From Virgibacillus proomii (GTDB taxonomy: Bacteria > Bacillota > Bacilli > Bacillales > Amphibacillaceae), in assembly GCF_900162615.1 (NCBI RefSeq), contig NZ_FUFN01000009.1, positions 107,176 to 171,175 of the forward strand: a stretch of DNA of 64,000 bases, in the 5' to 3' direction. This document shows, one piece after another, positions 26,721-35,928 of the stretch. Both the position numbers and the translations under genes were made by a program. Each line of letters opens with the position of its first letter. The stretch's first letter is position 1. The notes below the pieces were generated by a model. The model had not been told where the DNA came from. It saw only the letters and a program-made list of their open reading frames with translations, and ran no database searches.

Positions 26721-27716
26721 TTAAAAATCTTTTTTTACTGAAACTGCTTTTCCCGTCGCAAAAGATTCAGCAGCTGCCTGGGCAATTTTCACCGCCATAA
26801 TACCATCTGTTATGGTGCAGGCAATGGGTGCGTTAGTTAGAATAGAGTCAGCAAAATATTCCATTTCCGTCGCATAAGACTGTTTATACCTCTCTAAAAA
26901 GAAGTACATTGGCTTTTCTAATTGGACTCCCTGTCTAGCAGAAAAAGTAATATTATGATTTAGATGATTTGTATTATGCAACATTCCTTCTGAACCAAAA
27001 ACTTCTAATCTTTGATCATAGCCATAAACGGCTTGTCGGCTGTTATCAATAACACCAATTGAATTGTTTTCAAATTTTAAAGATATAATTGCTGTATCGA
27101 TATCTCCATATTTAGATATTTCAGGATTAATTAAAGTAGCACCATTTACATAAACTTCTTCTACTTCACCAAACATGTAACGAGCCATATCAAAATCATG
27201 GATAGCCATATCCATAAAGATTCCACCTGAATTTTTTACATATTCAATTGGCGGCACTTCTGGGTCCCTTGAAGTTATTTTCAAAATTTGCGGTTTACCG
27301 ATTTTTTCTATTTGATTACGGATATTCAAAAAGTCATCATCAAAACGGCGATTAAACCCTAATTGAAAAATAATATCATGTTGTTGTACTTCATGATAAG
27401 CTTCCATAATTGCGTGTAAATCAAATCCGATCGGCTTCTCACATAAAATATGCTTTTCGGCTTTTGCTGCCTCCATGATCATTTCTGGATGAAGATTCGT
27501 TGGCGTACCGATTAAAACAGCATCCACTCCTTGGTCTTGCAAAATTTCATGATAATCTTGAACATATGTGATTTCCGGATATTTTTTGTTAAAATCACCT
27601 ATTGGCTTTATATCACAAACATATTTAACCGTATATCTATTATTTCGTAATAAATTTTGCAAATGAACATTACCGATTCTTCCAAAACCAATAATTCCAA
27701 TATTTATTTTTTGCAT
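26721..27716 (-). CDS. Gfo/Idh/MocA oxidoreductase, inositol 2-dehydrogenase-like (paralog 3)
   Basis: A 331-residue family member. Rossmann motif INIGIIGFGRIGNVHLQNLL, EKP motif HILCEKPIGFDLHAIMEA, catalytic region GGIFMDMAIHDFDMARYMFG. It shares the blocks KITSRDPEVPPIEYVK and LEVFGSEGMLHNTN with paralogs 1 and 4. AAAGGAGG stands nine bases before the ATG. It is the first gene of the leftward operon (paralog 3, transporter, paralogs 2 and 1) and divergent from paralog 4, with which it shares a 330-bp regulatory gap. Confidence 0.9.
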   Translation of the reverse strand: MQKINIGIIGFGRIGNVHLQNLLRNNRYTVKYVCDIKPIGDFNKKYPEITYVQDYHEILQDQGVDAVLIGTPTNLHPEMIMEAAKAEKHILCEKPIGFDLHAIMEAYHEVQQHDIIFQLGFNRRFDDDFLNIRNQIEKIGKPQILKITSRDPEVPPIEYVKNSGGIFMDMAIHDFDMARYMFGEVEEVYVNGATLINPEISKYGDIDTAIISLKFENNSIGVIDNSRQAVYGYDQRLEVFGSEGMLHNTNHLNHNITFSARQGVQLEKPMYFFLERYKQSYATEMEYFADSILTNAPIACTITDGIMAVKIAQAAAESFATGKAVSVKKDF

Positions 27717-27955
27717 TTGCTAATTCCTCCTTTCCTATATTCCATTCATGTTTTTCTTTTCACCAATTACTTCTTCGTACTCTCTTTTAATTATCACCAA
27801 CTCAAACCTAAATATAAAATGATTTGTTGTAGATTACAAGTACATTTTAACCTCTTGTTGGTAATATATCAATCCTTTTTTTGAAATTAATATCACATTT
27901 TTGATTCATTTTGATTAAATGTTTGTTGTTTGTTGTAATTTTTTTGGTTTTTTTA

Positions 27956-27984
27956 TTGACTAATCCGCTAAATTATACTATTAT
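27956..27984 (+). promoter_or_regulatory. Sigma-A type promoter of paralog 4
   Basis: TTGACT and TATTAT are separated by exactly 17 bp, about 60 bp before the start codon. The spacing and both boxes fit the housekeeping consensus well. Confidence 0.7.
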
Positions 27985-27988
27985 CTTT

Positions 27989-28003
27989 TTGTAAACGTTA
28001 TCT
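27989..28003 (+). promoter_or_regulatory. cre-like operator (CcpA/LacI-family site)
   Basis: TTGTAAACGTTATCT fits every position of the B. subtilis cre consensus WTGNAANCGNWNNCW. It begins 5 bp after the -10 box, covering the likely transcription start, the position where CcpA blocks transcription. A pathway-specific LacI-family repressor could use the same kind of site. Confidence 0.7.
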
Positions 28004-28044
28004 ATATATGCGGCTTCAACTATGAATTATTTGGAGGGAACATG

Positions 28045-29070
28045 ATGAGTAAACTAAAAATGAGTATCATTGGACTAGGGCGCATGGGGATGGAACATGC
28101 AAAAAATATTGCTGCTTTAAGCAATCAACTTGAACCCGTTGCTGCTTGTGCATTAGATGATGAGCAACTTGCTACTGCAAAGGAGCTAGGTTTTAAAAAC
28201 ACGTATAAGGATTACAAAAAAATGTTAGATGAAGAAGATATGGATGCTATCGTTGTTGCTTCCCCAACAGATCTTCATACGGAAATGTGCCAGTATATTC
28301 TAAAGCATCCAAAAAAGATACATATCTTCTGTGAGAAACCTTTAGATACAAATGTAACCGACGAAACAGAAAGCTTAAAAGTTTATCATCTAGTAAAAGA
28401 TGCCGATATTAAATTCCAAGTAGGATTTAATCGCCGCATGGACAAACAATATCGAGCCGCTTATAACCAAATTCAAGAAGGTAAAATTGGAGATCCACAA
28501 ATTTTAAAAATTACTTCTCGTGATCCGTTTGTTATTCCTATTGATCTAATCAAACGAATTGGTGGCCTGTTAGTTGACTTCACGATGCATGATTTTGATA
28601 TGGCTCGTTATATGATGGACAGCAATATTAAAGAAGTGTATGCAAAAGGTGGTATATTGATTGAACCAGAATTAAAAACGGTGGATGATATTGACACATT
28701 GGCGTTAGTACTTGAATTTGAAAATGGTGCTTTCGGTCTAATCGACAATAGCCGTCAAGCTGTTTATGGATATGATGTGCGAGTAGAAGTTTTTGGTTCA
28801 GAAGGAATGTTAAAAGTAGAAAATGTCAACGAATCTACTGTAGAATATTACAACAAAGATAGCCAAAGCAATAAAAATCCATTACCAATTTTTATGGATC
28901 GTTATGAACATGCATATATTTCTGAATTAGAACAATTCATTGATTCGATTGTTAACAACAAACCAGTAGTATGCTCGATTGAAGATGTTATTTTGGCACA
29001 ACGCGCCGCTGCTGCCGGCTTAGAATCATTAAAAACTGGAAAACCAATTCAAATCAACAACCAACTATAA
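28045..29070 (+). CDS. Gfo/Idh/MocA oxidoreductase, inositol 2-dehydrogenase-like (paralog 4)
   Basis: A 341-residue family member, read from the second ATG of a tandem pair because it has better spacing from GGAGGG; the first ATG is at 28042. Rossmann motif KMSIIGLGRMGMEHAKNIAA, EKP motif HIFCEKPLDTNVTDETES, catalytic region LLVDFTMHDFDMARYMMDSN. Long shared stretches with paralog 1 (for example YMMDSN..EVYAKGG and ESTVEYY) show these two are recent duplicates or close relatives. It is transcribed alone, from a promoter with a cre-like site, opposite to the other three. Confidence 0.9.
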   Translation: MSKLKMSIIGLGRMGMEHAKNIAALSNQLEPVAACALDDEQLATAKELGFKNTYKDYKKMLDEEDMDAIVVASPTDLHTEMCQYILKHPKKIHIFCEKPLDTNVTDETESLKVYHLVKDADIKFQVGFNRRMDKQYRAAYNQIQEGKIGDPQILKITSRDPFVIPIDLIKRIGGLLVDFTMHDFDMARYMMDSNIKEVYAKGGILIEPELKTVDDIDTLALVLEFENGAFGLIDNSRQAVYGYDVRVEVFGSEGMLKVENVNESTVEYYNKDSQSNKNPLPIFMDRYEHAYISELEQFIDSIVNNKPVVCSIEDVILAQRAAAAGLESLKTGKPIQINNQL

Positions 29071-29148
29071 AAAGGCAGGAAAAAGTGAACTTTACCCTTA
29101 CAGTTTAAGAGAAAATGGTAAAATATCCTCTAATGTTTGAAAACTACT

Positions 29149-29193
29149 CGTATAAAGGACATAACTAAAACGTGTCACTTATACGGGTTTTTT
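29149..29193 (+). terminator. Terminator after paralog 4
   Basis: Arms CGTATAAAGGACA/TGTCACTTATACG with one mismatch, followed by GGTTTTTTAC. It begins about 80 bp after the stop codon. Confidence 0.75.
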
Positions 29194-29200
29194 ACTTTAA

Positions 29201-29537
29201 ATAGGATCTTTCATTTACTTTCATTTACCTAACGATTTTTGCAAAATGGTGAAAAGTATCTTAACAAAAACTATAGTCGAAAATTATAAAGATACCTCGT
29301 TACTCCATATTTCGTTTCATATCTAGATAGCTTAGTACCACGCTGACTTACAGAGTCCTAATAATATATTTTGCGATTAAAACCCTATACGGTATAAATT
29401 AAATGAAGGTTTTTCCATACAGGTATGGCTCGGCTAAAAGCCGAAAAATCTTGCAGAGCATACGGGTAGACTCTCTATAAGTCTCCATGTAAAAATTGGA
29501 TTCAGAAATGTAGTAATCAATGAATAGAAAAGAACTT
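29201..29537. other. Intergenic region with no recognised gene
   Basis: It holds a few small inverted repeats (for example CTCGGCT/AGCCGA near 29428) but no frame with a ribosome binding site and no RNA family I can name. Confidence 0.35.
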
Positions 29538-29566
29538 AATCGGTGAATTATTTAAATTCACCGATT
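29538..29566 (-). terminator. Terminator of the oligopeptide transporter operon
   Basis: Arms AATCGGTGAATT/AATTCACCGATT with a short A/T loop; T-rich sequence follows on the minus strand. It begins about 30 bp after oppF. Confidence 0.8.
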
Positions 29567-29594
29567 TATTAAAATGATTGAAGATATTTTTTGT

Positions 29595-30536
29595 TTATTT
29601 TCGAGTATATGCTTTTTTATATTGTATAAATTCGTCTTCTGTACAATTCACAAAATGTCCTGGAGCTATTTCTCTCATTTTTACTTCTTCTCCTGCATCA
29701 TGATGTAAACTTGGATCATATGTCTTACGCACACGGGTACGTTCATAATCAGGATCAGGAAGAGGAATTGCAGAAAGTAAGGACTGTGTGTAGGGATGTA
29801 ACGGACTATGATACAAATCTTCCGCAGGCGCAAGTTCCACCAATTTACCTTGGTACATAACACCAATACGATCACTTATATATTTAACCATGGAAAGATC
29901 ATGAGCAATAAATAGGTAGGTTAATTGTTTTTCTTTTTGTAATTTTTTTAGTAAATTAACCACTTGAGCTTGAATCGATACATCTAACGCCGATATTGGT
30001 TCATCTGCAATAATAAATTCAGGTTCTACTGCTAATGCTCTTGCAATTCCTATTCTTTGTCTTTGACCTCCGGAAAATTCATGCGGAAAGCGATTTGCAT
30101 GTTCACGATTTAAGCCAACCGTTTCTAAAAGTGAATAGACCTTTTCCATCCGCTCTTTACTTGACTTGGCAAGCCCATGGATATCAATACCTTCTGCAAT
30201 TATATCCGATATCTTCATTCTAGGATTTAAAGATGCATAAGGATCTTGAAAAATCATCTGCATCTTTCGATTAAATGATTTAAGCTGGGATTTAGATTTT
30301 TTCCCATGAACGTTTTCCCCTTTGTAAAGCACTTTCCCAGCTGTTGCATTATATAAGCGAATCATGGTTCTGCCAGTTGTTGACTTTCCACATCCTGATT
30401 CCCCGACAAGCCCCAGTGTCTCTCCTTTGTAAATATCAAATGTAATACCATCGACAGCACGAACTTCTTTCGGCTTTCCAATATTAAAATACTGCTTTAA
30501 ATTCTTTACTTCAATTAATTTTTCTAATTCTTCCAT
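29595..30536 (-). CDS. oppF: Oligopeptide ABC transporter ATP-binding protein OppF
   Basis: A 313-residue ATPase that powers import through OppB/OppC. Walker A is LVGESGCGKSTTGRT, the signature FSGGQRQRIGIARALAVEPE, Walker B EFIIADEPISALD, and the switch His is in FIAHDLSMVKYI. The C-terminal extension with a Cys-containing end (HFVNCTEDEFIQYKKA) is the oligopeptide/dipeptide family tail. It is the last gene of the oppA-oppB-oppC-oppD-oppF set. The ligand could be peptides or, given the neighbours, another compound. Confidence 0.93.
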   Translation of the reverse strand: MEELEKLIEVKNLKQYFNIGKPKEVRAVDGITFDIYKGETLGLVGESGCGKSTTGRTMIRLYNATAGKVLYKGENVHGKKSKSQLKSFNRKMQMIFQDPYASLNPRMKISDIIAEGIDIHGLAKSSKERMEKVYSLLETVGLNREHANRFPHEFSGGQRQRIGIARALAVEPEFIIADEPISALDVSIQAQVVNLLKKLQKEKQLTYLFIAHDLSMVKYISDRIGVMYQGKLVELAPAEDLYHSPLHPYTQSLLSAIPLPDPDYERTRVRKTYDPSLHHDAGEEVKMREIAPGHFVNCTEDEFIQYKKAYTRK

Positions 30537-30551
30537 GCCATTCTCCCCTCA

Positions 30552-31595
30552 TTAACGAACTAATTTTTTTTCTAAAAATCTATTCATTCTTTCTTTGATA
30601 ACCAAAGGGGGCTCTATTTTAGGTGCATTAGGGTGTAATAACCATGTAGCAGCATAATGGGTATCTGATATTTTAAACATCGGTGGCTCTTCTTCAAAAT
30701 CAATTTTCATTGCATAGTTATTTCTAGGAGCAAACGCATCGCCCTTTGGTGGATTCAGCATATCCGGAGGTGTCCCTGGAATGACATACAGTTCTTCCTC
30801 CTTCGTATCCAGATTAGGCATGGAGCTAATTAACCCCCAAGTGTAGGGATGCTGCGGATTATAATATATTTCATCTACTGTACCAATTTCCACAATTTTT
30901 CCTCCATACATAACTGCTACTCGATCTGCAACATTTGCAACAATACCGAGATCATGTGTAATAAAAATAATCGAAGTCTCAAAGCGCTGTTGCAGTTCTT
31001 TCATTAAATCTAAGATTTGTCCTTGTATCGTAACATCTAAAGCCGTAGTCGGTTCATCCGCAATCAGTACTTTTGGAGCACAAGCAAGTGCAATAGCTAT
31101 GACAACCCGCTGCCTCATTCCTCCAGAAAATTGATGCGGGTATTGTTTCATGCGTATTTCCGGTTGGGGAATACCTACTAACTCTAATAGCTGTAGCATA
31201 CGTTCTTTTGCTTCTGTCTTGCTCAGCTTACGATGCTTAAATAGTGGCTCCATGATCTGTTTACCAATCGTCATTGTCGGATTAAGAGACGTCATTGGAT
31301 CTTGAAAAATCATTGAAATGTCTTTTCCTCGTATTTTTTGCATTTGTTTTTCTGATGCTTTCACAATATCTGTATCATTAAATATGATTTCTCCAGCTTT
31401 TATTTCTGAATTTCTTTGTGGCAACAATTGCATGATAGATTTGATTGTTACTGATTTACCGGAGCCTGATTCTCCTACAATAGCAAGAGTCTCCCCTTCA
31501 TATAAATCGAAATGAACGCCCCTGACCGCTTGCACTTCTCCTGCAAACGTATGGAACGATACATGGAGATCCTTAACTTGTAATATTTTTTTCAT
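30552..31595 (-). CDS. oppD: Oligopeptide ABC transporter ATP-binding protein OppD
   Basis: A 347-residue ATPase partner of OppF. Walker A AIVGESGSGKSVTIKS, signature FSGGMRQRVVIAIALACAPK, Walker B KVLIADEPTTALDVT, and switch FITHDLGIVANVADRVAVM. The C-terminal oligopeptide family region holds YVIPGTPPDMLNPPKGDAFA, but the usual cysteine cluster of many OppD proteins (C-x-F-x-P-R-C) reads AFAPRNNYAM here, without cysteines. It lies 15 bp upstream of oppF. Confidence 0.93.
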   Translation of the reverse strand: MKKILQVKDLHVSFHTFAGEVQAVRGVHFDLYEGETLAIVGESGSGKSVTIKSIMQLLPQRNSEIKAGEIIFNDTDIVKASEKQMQKIRGKDISMIFQDPMTSLNPTMTIGKQIMEPLFKHRKLSKTEAKERMLQLLELVGIPQPEIRMKQYPHQFSGGMRQRVVIAIALACAPKVLIADEPTTALDVTIQGQILDLMKELQQRFETSIIFITHDLGIVANVADRVAVMYGGKIVEIGTVDEIYYNPQHPYTWGLISSMPNLDTKEEELYVIPGTPPDMLNPPKGDAFAPRNNYAMKIDFEEEPPMFKISDTHYAATWLLHPNAPKIEPPLVIKERMNRFLEKKLVR

Positions 31596-31619
31596 ATAAA
31601 CACCTCAAAATATTTAATA

Positions 31620-32639
31620 TTAATCACGCATCTTGGGATCGAACGCATCACGCAGCCCGTCACCAATTAAATTACACGTTATTAAAATAATACAAATAAC
31701 AATACATGGAATTATCATTAAATGAGGTAAGAATTGAAATGTTTTATATCCGTCCTCAATTAGTGTACCAAGTGAGGCTTCAGGTGCTTGTAAGCCAATT
31801 CCAATAAAGCTTAAAAAAGTTTCAAAAAAAATAGCGCTTGGAATGGTGAACATTGTATTAATAATGATAACCCCTGATAGATTTGGTAATAAATGCTTAA
31901 ACAGCAGTCTGTTATTTTTAGCCCCCAATGTTCTTGCAGCAAGTACGAATTCCTGATTTTTCAACTTTAATACTTGTCCTCTTACAACTCTTGCCATTCC
32001 GATCCAACCTGTTATTACCATAGCGATAGTGATTGAGAGTACCCCCGGATCTAAGATTAACATCATTAATATAACAACGATTAAATTAGGAATTCCTGAC
32101 ATTACTTCTAGTATTCGTTGCATTACATTATCCACTCTGCCGCCCTTAAAACCTGAAACTAAACCGTATATTACACCTATCAGCATATCAATAATTGCTG
32201 CTAAAAAAGCGATATATAAGGAAATTCTTGTCCCCAACCAAGTCCGAGTAAACAAATCACGGCCAAGACCGTCTGTCCCAAACCAGTAATATTCATCAAT
32301 ATGAAGATCTTTATATTTATTTGTCTCTACACCACCGATTTCCTGACTACCATCAAATATTCCCCAATCCTCTAATAAGGGAATTCTTGGAGGTAGATTA
32401 GCTCTGGTAACATTTTGTTCATAACCATCAAATGGTGATAGATACGGTCCGATAATCGCCATCACAATGATAAAAAACAAAATAACTAAACTAATTAATG
32501 CGCCTTTATTCTTTCGCACGCGGAGCCAAGCATCTTTAAACATAGATACTTGGGGTTTAGCAATTCGCTCACTTTCAAAATCGACCTTTGGAGCAGGATC
32601 AAACCAATGTTTTTCTATTTCTCCTGTGTTTTTTATCAT
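31620..32639 (-). CDS. oppC: Oligopeptide ABC transporter permease OppC
   Basis: A 339-residue inner-membrane permease of the OppBC family. It has a soluble N-terminus, a first membrane helix (GALISLVILFFIIVMAIIG), a large extracellular loop and the five-helix permease core with the coupling motif VLAARTLGAKNNRLLFKHLL (EAA loop). The end NLIGDGLRDAFDPKMRD is typical of OppC/DppC. The start overlaps the oppB stop by four bases, so the two are translationally coupled. Confidence 0.93.
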   Translation of the reverse strand: MIKNTGEIEKHWFDPAPKVDFESERIAKPQVSMFKDAWLRVRKNKGALISLVILFFIIVMAIIGPYLSPFDGYEQNVTRANLPPRIPLLEDWGIFDGSQEIGGVETNKYKDLHIDEYYWFGTDGLGRDLFTRTWLGTRISLYIAFLAAIIDMLIGVIYGLVSGFKGGRVDNVMQRILEVMSGIPNLIVVILMMLILDPGVLSITIAMVITGWIGMARVVRGQVLKLKNQEFVLAARTLGAKNNRLLFKHLLPNLSGVIIINTMFTIPSAIFFETFLSFIGIGLQAPEASLGTLIEDGYKTFQFLPHLMIIPCIVICIILITCNLIGDGLRDAFDPKMRD

Positions 32640-33568
32640 GATCGATCCCCCCCAGACAAGCGAATCCTTGGATCAATGATGCCATACAGTACATCTATTA
32701 CTAAAATAATTACCGTCAGCAAGAAAGCGAAAAATAATGTTGTTCCCATAATAAGTGGAAAATCATTCGTTTGAATTGATTTCACAAATTGTTCGCCAAT
32801 TCCAGGAATTGAAAATATTTTTTCTACAACCATCGAACCTGTCATTAAACCAACTGCCATTGGCCCCAGCACAGTTATTAAAGGAATTAGTGCATTACGA
32901 ACGCCATGCTTAAATGATACTTCTATTCTTGAATTACCTTTTGCTTTTGCTAATATAATATATTCAGAACCTAAAACCTCAATCATTTCTGTTCTCATAA
33001 AACGAGCGGCTGTTGCAATTGGAAAAATCGCCAATGATATAGTAGGCATGATGGATGATGCAAAATCATTCCAAGAGGCAACCGGAAGCAATTCAAGCTT
33101 CACTCCTACGATATATTGCAAAACAGAAGCAAAAACAAAGGATGGAATAGATTTTCCTAAAACAGCCAAAAACGTGCTTCCATAATCAATCCACGTATTC
33201 TGAAACATAGCTGCTAGTACTCCAAGTATCATACCAATTATGGTTCCTAAAAACATCGCTTGAAAACCGAGTTGTAATGATGGACCAATTCGATTTTTTA
33301 AGAGGTTTGTTACTGGCTGATTGTCGAACTGAAAGGATACTCCAAGATCGCCTTTTAAAATATTGACCATATAATTCCCATATTGTACAGGTATCGGCTC
33401 ATCCAAACCATACTTTTCATTCAAAATTTCACGTTGTTCCATGGACAGTTTTTCTTCATTTTGAAATGGAGTTCCGGGCAAAAACTTCATCAAAAAAAAT
33501 GTTGCTGAAGCTATAATAAATAACGTAATAATTAAATAGATTATTCGTTTTGTAATATACTTTGCCAT
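32636..33568 (-). CDS. oppB: Oligopeptide ABC transporter permease OppB
   Basis: A 310-residue permease, partner of OppC. N-terminal helix RIIYLIITLFIIASATFFLM is followed by the extracellular region with LPGTPFQNEEKLS, then the permease core with EVLGSEYIILAKAKGNSRIE (EAA loop, coupling to OppD/F) and the end VLYGIIDPRIRL. GGAGG lies just before the ATG. The 363-bp gap to oppA is taken up by structured repeat copy 3, which may affect expression of oppBCDF relative to oppA. Confidence 0.93.
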   Translation of the reverse strand: MAKYITKRIIYLIITLFIIASATFFLMKFLPGTPFQNEEKLSMEQREILNEKYGLDEPIPVQYGNYMVNILKGDLGVSFQFDNQPVTNLLKNRIGPSLQLGFQAMFLGTIIGMILGVLAAMFQNTWIDYGSTFLAVLGKSIPSFVFASVLQYIVGVKLELLPVASWNDFASSIMPTISLAIFPIATAARFMRTEMIEVLGSEYIILAKAKGNSRIEVSFKHGVRNALIPLITVLGPMAVGLMTGSMVVEKIFSIPGIGEQFVKSIQTNDFPLIMGTTLFFAFLLTVIILVIDVLYGIIDPRIRLSGGDRS

Positions 33569-33590
33569 CCTATTTCCTCCTAAAGGCAGA

Positions 33591-33830
33591 TTAGAAAAAC
33601 TTGGCTTGTCACCAAGTCTTTAGCGAAAGCTGTAGTTTTTCTTATACATAAAGTGAAACTTCATTCCGTGGAATGCTTTTTACACGGAATGTTAGTTTGA
33701 ACGAATCGGGCATTTAGGTGCCGTTTTCTTCCACTTTGACCCTTTTGTACCAACTCAGGATCTTATAGTGGAAGTCCTACGGCACCTTACATGGGGGATA
33801 AAGCCTAAAATTTTATACTTTCCTATAGTA
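33591..33830 (+). repeat. Structured repeat, copy 3 (extended form, inside the opp operon)
   Basis: It matches copy 2 including both extensions (TTAGAAAAACTTGGCTTGTC at the left, CCTAAAATTTTATACTTTCC at the right). The first hairpin is CATTCCGTG/CACGGAATG, the outer stem GGTGCCGT/ACGGCACC, and the inner stem TTCCACT/AGTGGAA. Relative to copy 2 the inner stem has a paired C-G to T-A change. It sits between oppA and oppB, in antisense orientation to the operon as written. Confidence 0.9.
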
Positions 33831-33931
33831 TAAAAAATTCCTTTAAATCCATAAAAAAATGAGGAAAAGAGAGTACTTATGATTGAAATACCCCCTTTTT
33901 CCAATTTACCTATTCTAAAAATTTGTAAATT

Positions 33932-35632
33932 CTACTTTTCGATAGAAACGTTCTTAAACGTATAATCCGAACCAAATAAATGCTCTTCAAAACCTTTGAC
34001 ATATGGTTTAATTAGAACGATTCTGCCACGTTGATAAATAGGAGCAACTACTGTATCTTCCTGTATCAAAAGTTTTTCAGCTTCTAGCATTAGTTCCCAG
34101 CGTTTTACAGGGTCATTCGCGTATTTAACTTTTGCATCATTGATGAGCTGGTCATATTTTTCATTTGAATAACCAGTATTATTATTCGTTCCATCTGTGA
34201 CATACAAATCAAGGAAAGTCATTGGATCTAAATAATCCGGTCCCCAGCCATGCATAACGACATCATAATCTTGGTCTGATGTTTTTTGCAAACGTACTTT
34301 AAATGGAACATTTGCCAATTTCAATGTTAAACCTTCAAGATTTGTTTCCAGTTGATTTTTAAAATATTCAGCTGTTGTTTTGGCGTTTTCCGAATCATCA
34401 CTAAGGTAATCAAGAGTGATTTCATCCGTACCCAATTCTTTCAAGCCTTTTTCCCAATGTTCCTTTGCTTTTTCTAAATCATATGAAATTAAATCGCCAC
34501 TCTCTTCACGGAAATCTTGATCTGTTTCAGGGTTTTTTGCCAGTCCTCTAGGTACATAGCCGTCAGAAGGAATTGAGCCATTTGCCAGTACAGTTTCAGT
34601 AAAAGACTTTTTATCAAACGCCATGGCTAATGCCTTACGAATATTTTCGTTTGCTAAAGGAGTATCTTTTCCATCACGCTTCTGGTTGAACTTAAGATAC
34701 CAAGAGCTTCCTTCTTCAAAGGTAGATGCAGCTTCATTATTTTTATACTGTCTTGCATATTCTGCATTTAATGCTGCTGTACGATCCACTTTGTCTGTTT
34801 CAAATAAATTAACCGCCGTACTTGGCTCTTTGGCAACTTGAACATTTACTTCATCTAAGCTTACGTTGTCTTTATCCCAATAATTATCATTTTTCACGTA
34901 TTTCCAGCTTAGTCCTGATCCGTCCCACTCTGTTAATACAAATGGGCCGTTTGCGAGCATATTGTCGCTGTTTGTTCCAAATTTGTCTCCTTTCTCCTCA
35001 ACAAATTTTTGATTAAGCGGAAGGTACGTACTAAATGCCAGTAATGATTTTAAGTACTCAACAGGTTGTTCCAATGTCAACTTTAATGTATGATCATCAA
35101 CAGCTTCGACATTTAATTCTTCCGGGTCTTTTTCTCCATTCATTATATTGGTAGCGTTTTCAATAACTCCTGAGAACATGTATGCATATTCTGATCCAGT
35201 ATCAGGGTCGAGTGCCCTCCGCCAGGAATATACAAAATCATGTGCTGTAACAGGATCTCCATTGGACCATTTTGCATTTTCGCGCAATTTAAATGTATAA
35301 ACCTTACCATCTTCGCTTATTTCTGGTTCTCCTTCTGCAATTGCAGGGATCGGATTATCATCTTTATCTAAGACATAAAGTCCTTCCAACGTTTGCCCAA
35401 ATACAATAAAACTTGCTGCATCTGTCGCAAGGGACGGGTCTCCGGTTGGAATTTCTGCTGTTTCAACCATATTAAAGACTTGTTTATCTGAGGAATCGCT
35501 ACTAGCAGATTCTTTTTTGCTTTCACCATCATTGTTACTACTTTTTGAGTCAGCTCCCCCACTACAAGCAAATAGCACCATGGTTAAAATTAGCATAAAA
35601 GCAAAAATAATAAAATTTTTTGACTTTACCAT
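33932..35632 (-). CDS. oppA: Oligopeptide ABC transporter substrate-binding lipoprotein OppA
   Basis: A 566-residue solute-binding protein of the OppA/MppA class (SBP_bac_5). A lipoprotein signal peptide is clear: KSKNFIIFAFMLILTMVLFA then Cys, with lipobox L-F-A-C and a Ser/Lys/Asp-rich linker. Typical blocks are YTFKLRENAKWSNGDPVTAH, DFVYSWRRALDPDTGSEYAY and VMHGWGPDYLDPMTFLDLYV. The ATG at 35632 is preceded by AAAGGGTGG; the longer frame start at 35644 is less likely. First gene of the opp operon. Confidence 0.94.
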   Translation of the reverse strand: MVKSKNFIIFAFMLILTMVLFACSGGADSKSSNNDGESKKESASSDSSDKQVFNMVETAEIPTGDPSLATDAASFIVFGQTLEGLYVLDKDDNPIPAIAEGEPEISEDGKVYTFKLRENAKWSNGDPVTAHDFVYSWRRALDPDTGSEYAYMFSGVIENATNIMNGEKDPEELNVEAVDDHTLKLTLEQPVEYLKSLLAFSTYLPLNQKFVEEKGDKFGTNSDNMLANGPFVLTEWDGSGLSWKYVKNDNYWDKDNVSLDEVNVQVAKEPSTAVNLFETDKVDRTAALNAEYARQYKNNEAASTFEEGSSWYLKFNQKRDGKDTPLANENIRKALAMAFDKKSFTETVLANGSIPSDGYVPRGLAKNPETDQDFREESGDLISYDLEKAKEHWEKGLKELGTDEITLDYLSDDSENAKTTAEYFKNQLETNLEGLTLKLANVPFKVRLQKTSDQDYDVVMHGWGPDYLDPMTFLDLYVTDGTNNNTGYSNEKYDQLINDAKVKYANDPVKRWELMLEAEKLLIQEDTVVAPIYQRGRIVLIKPYVKGFEEHLFGSDYTFKNVSIEK

Positions 35633-35644
35633 TGATATGACCAC

Positions 35645-35928
35645 CCTTTTCTTTATTATTTTTCAATTTTATTATACATTAATATTCTAAATTGTAAATG
35701 TTTTTTATATTTAATAAATAATACAAAAGTATTATAAGTGTACTATTATTATATCTACGCGGAATTTTTTAAAAAATACAAATATTAGATAGAAAATAGT
35801 GACTTTTTTTAAATTTAATTTATAATTTATATCAATATATGCGTTTCTTACCATATTTTTTAAATCGTCACGAGTAAAAATAGTAGTTTGATTTATAAGT
35901 AATCATCATATAATAAGCAACTGCTTAC
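35645..35928. other. Very A/T-rich intergenic region
   Basis: It separates divergent oppA and the repeat-preceded DUF3899 gene and probably contains the opp promoter. Many TATAAT-like strings occur, so I do not pick one. Confidence 0.4.

Noticed and set aside
29400..29520. Cluster of small hairpins after paralog 4, considered as a riboswitch for the opp operon
   Set aside because: It lies downstream of the opp genes, not upstream, and matches no riboswitch layout I know.
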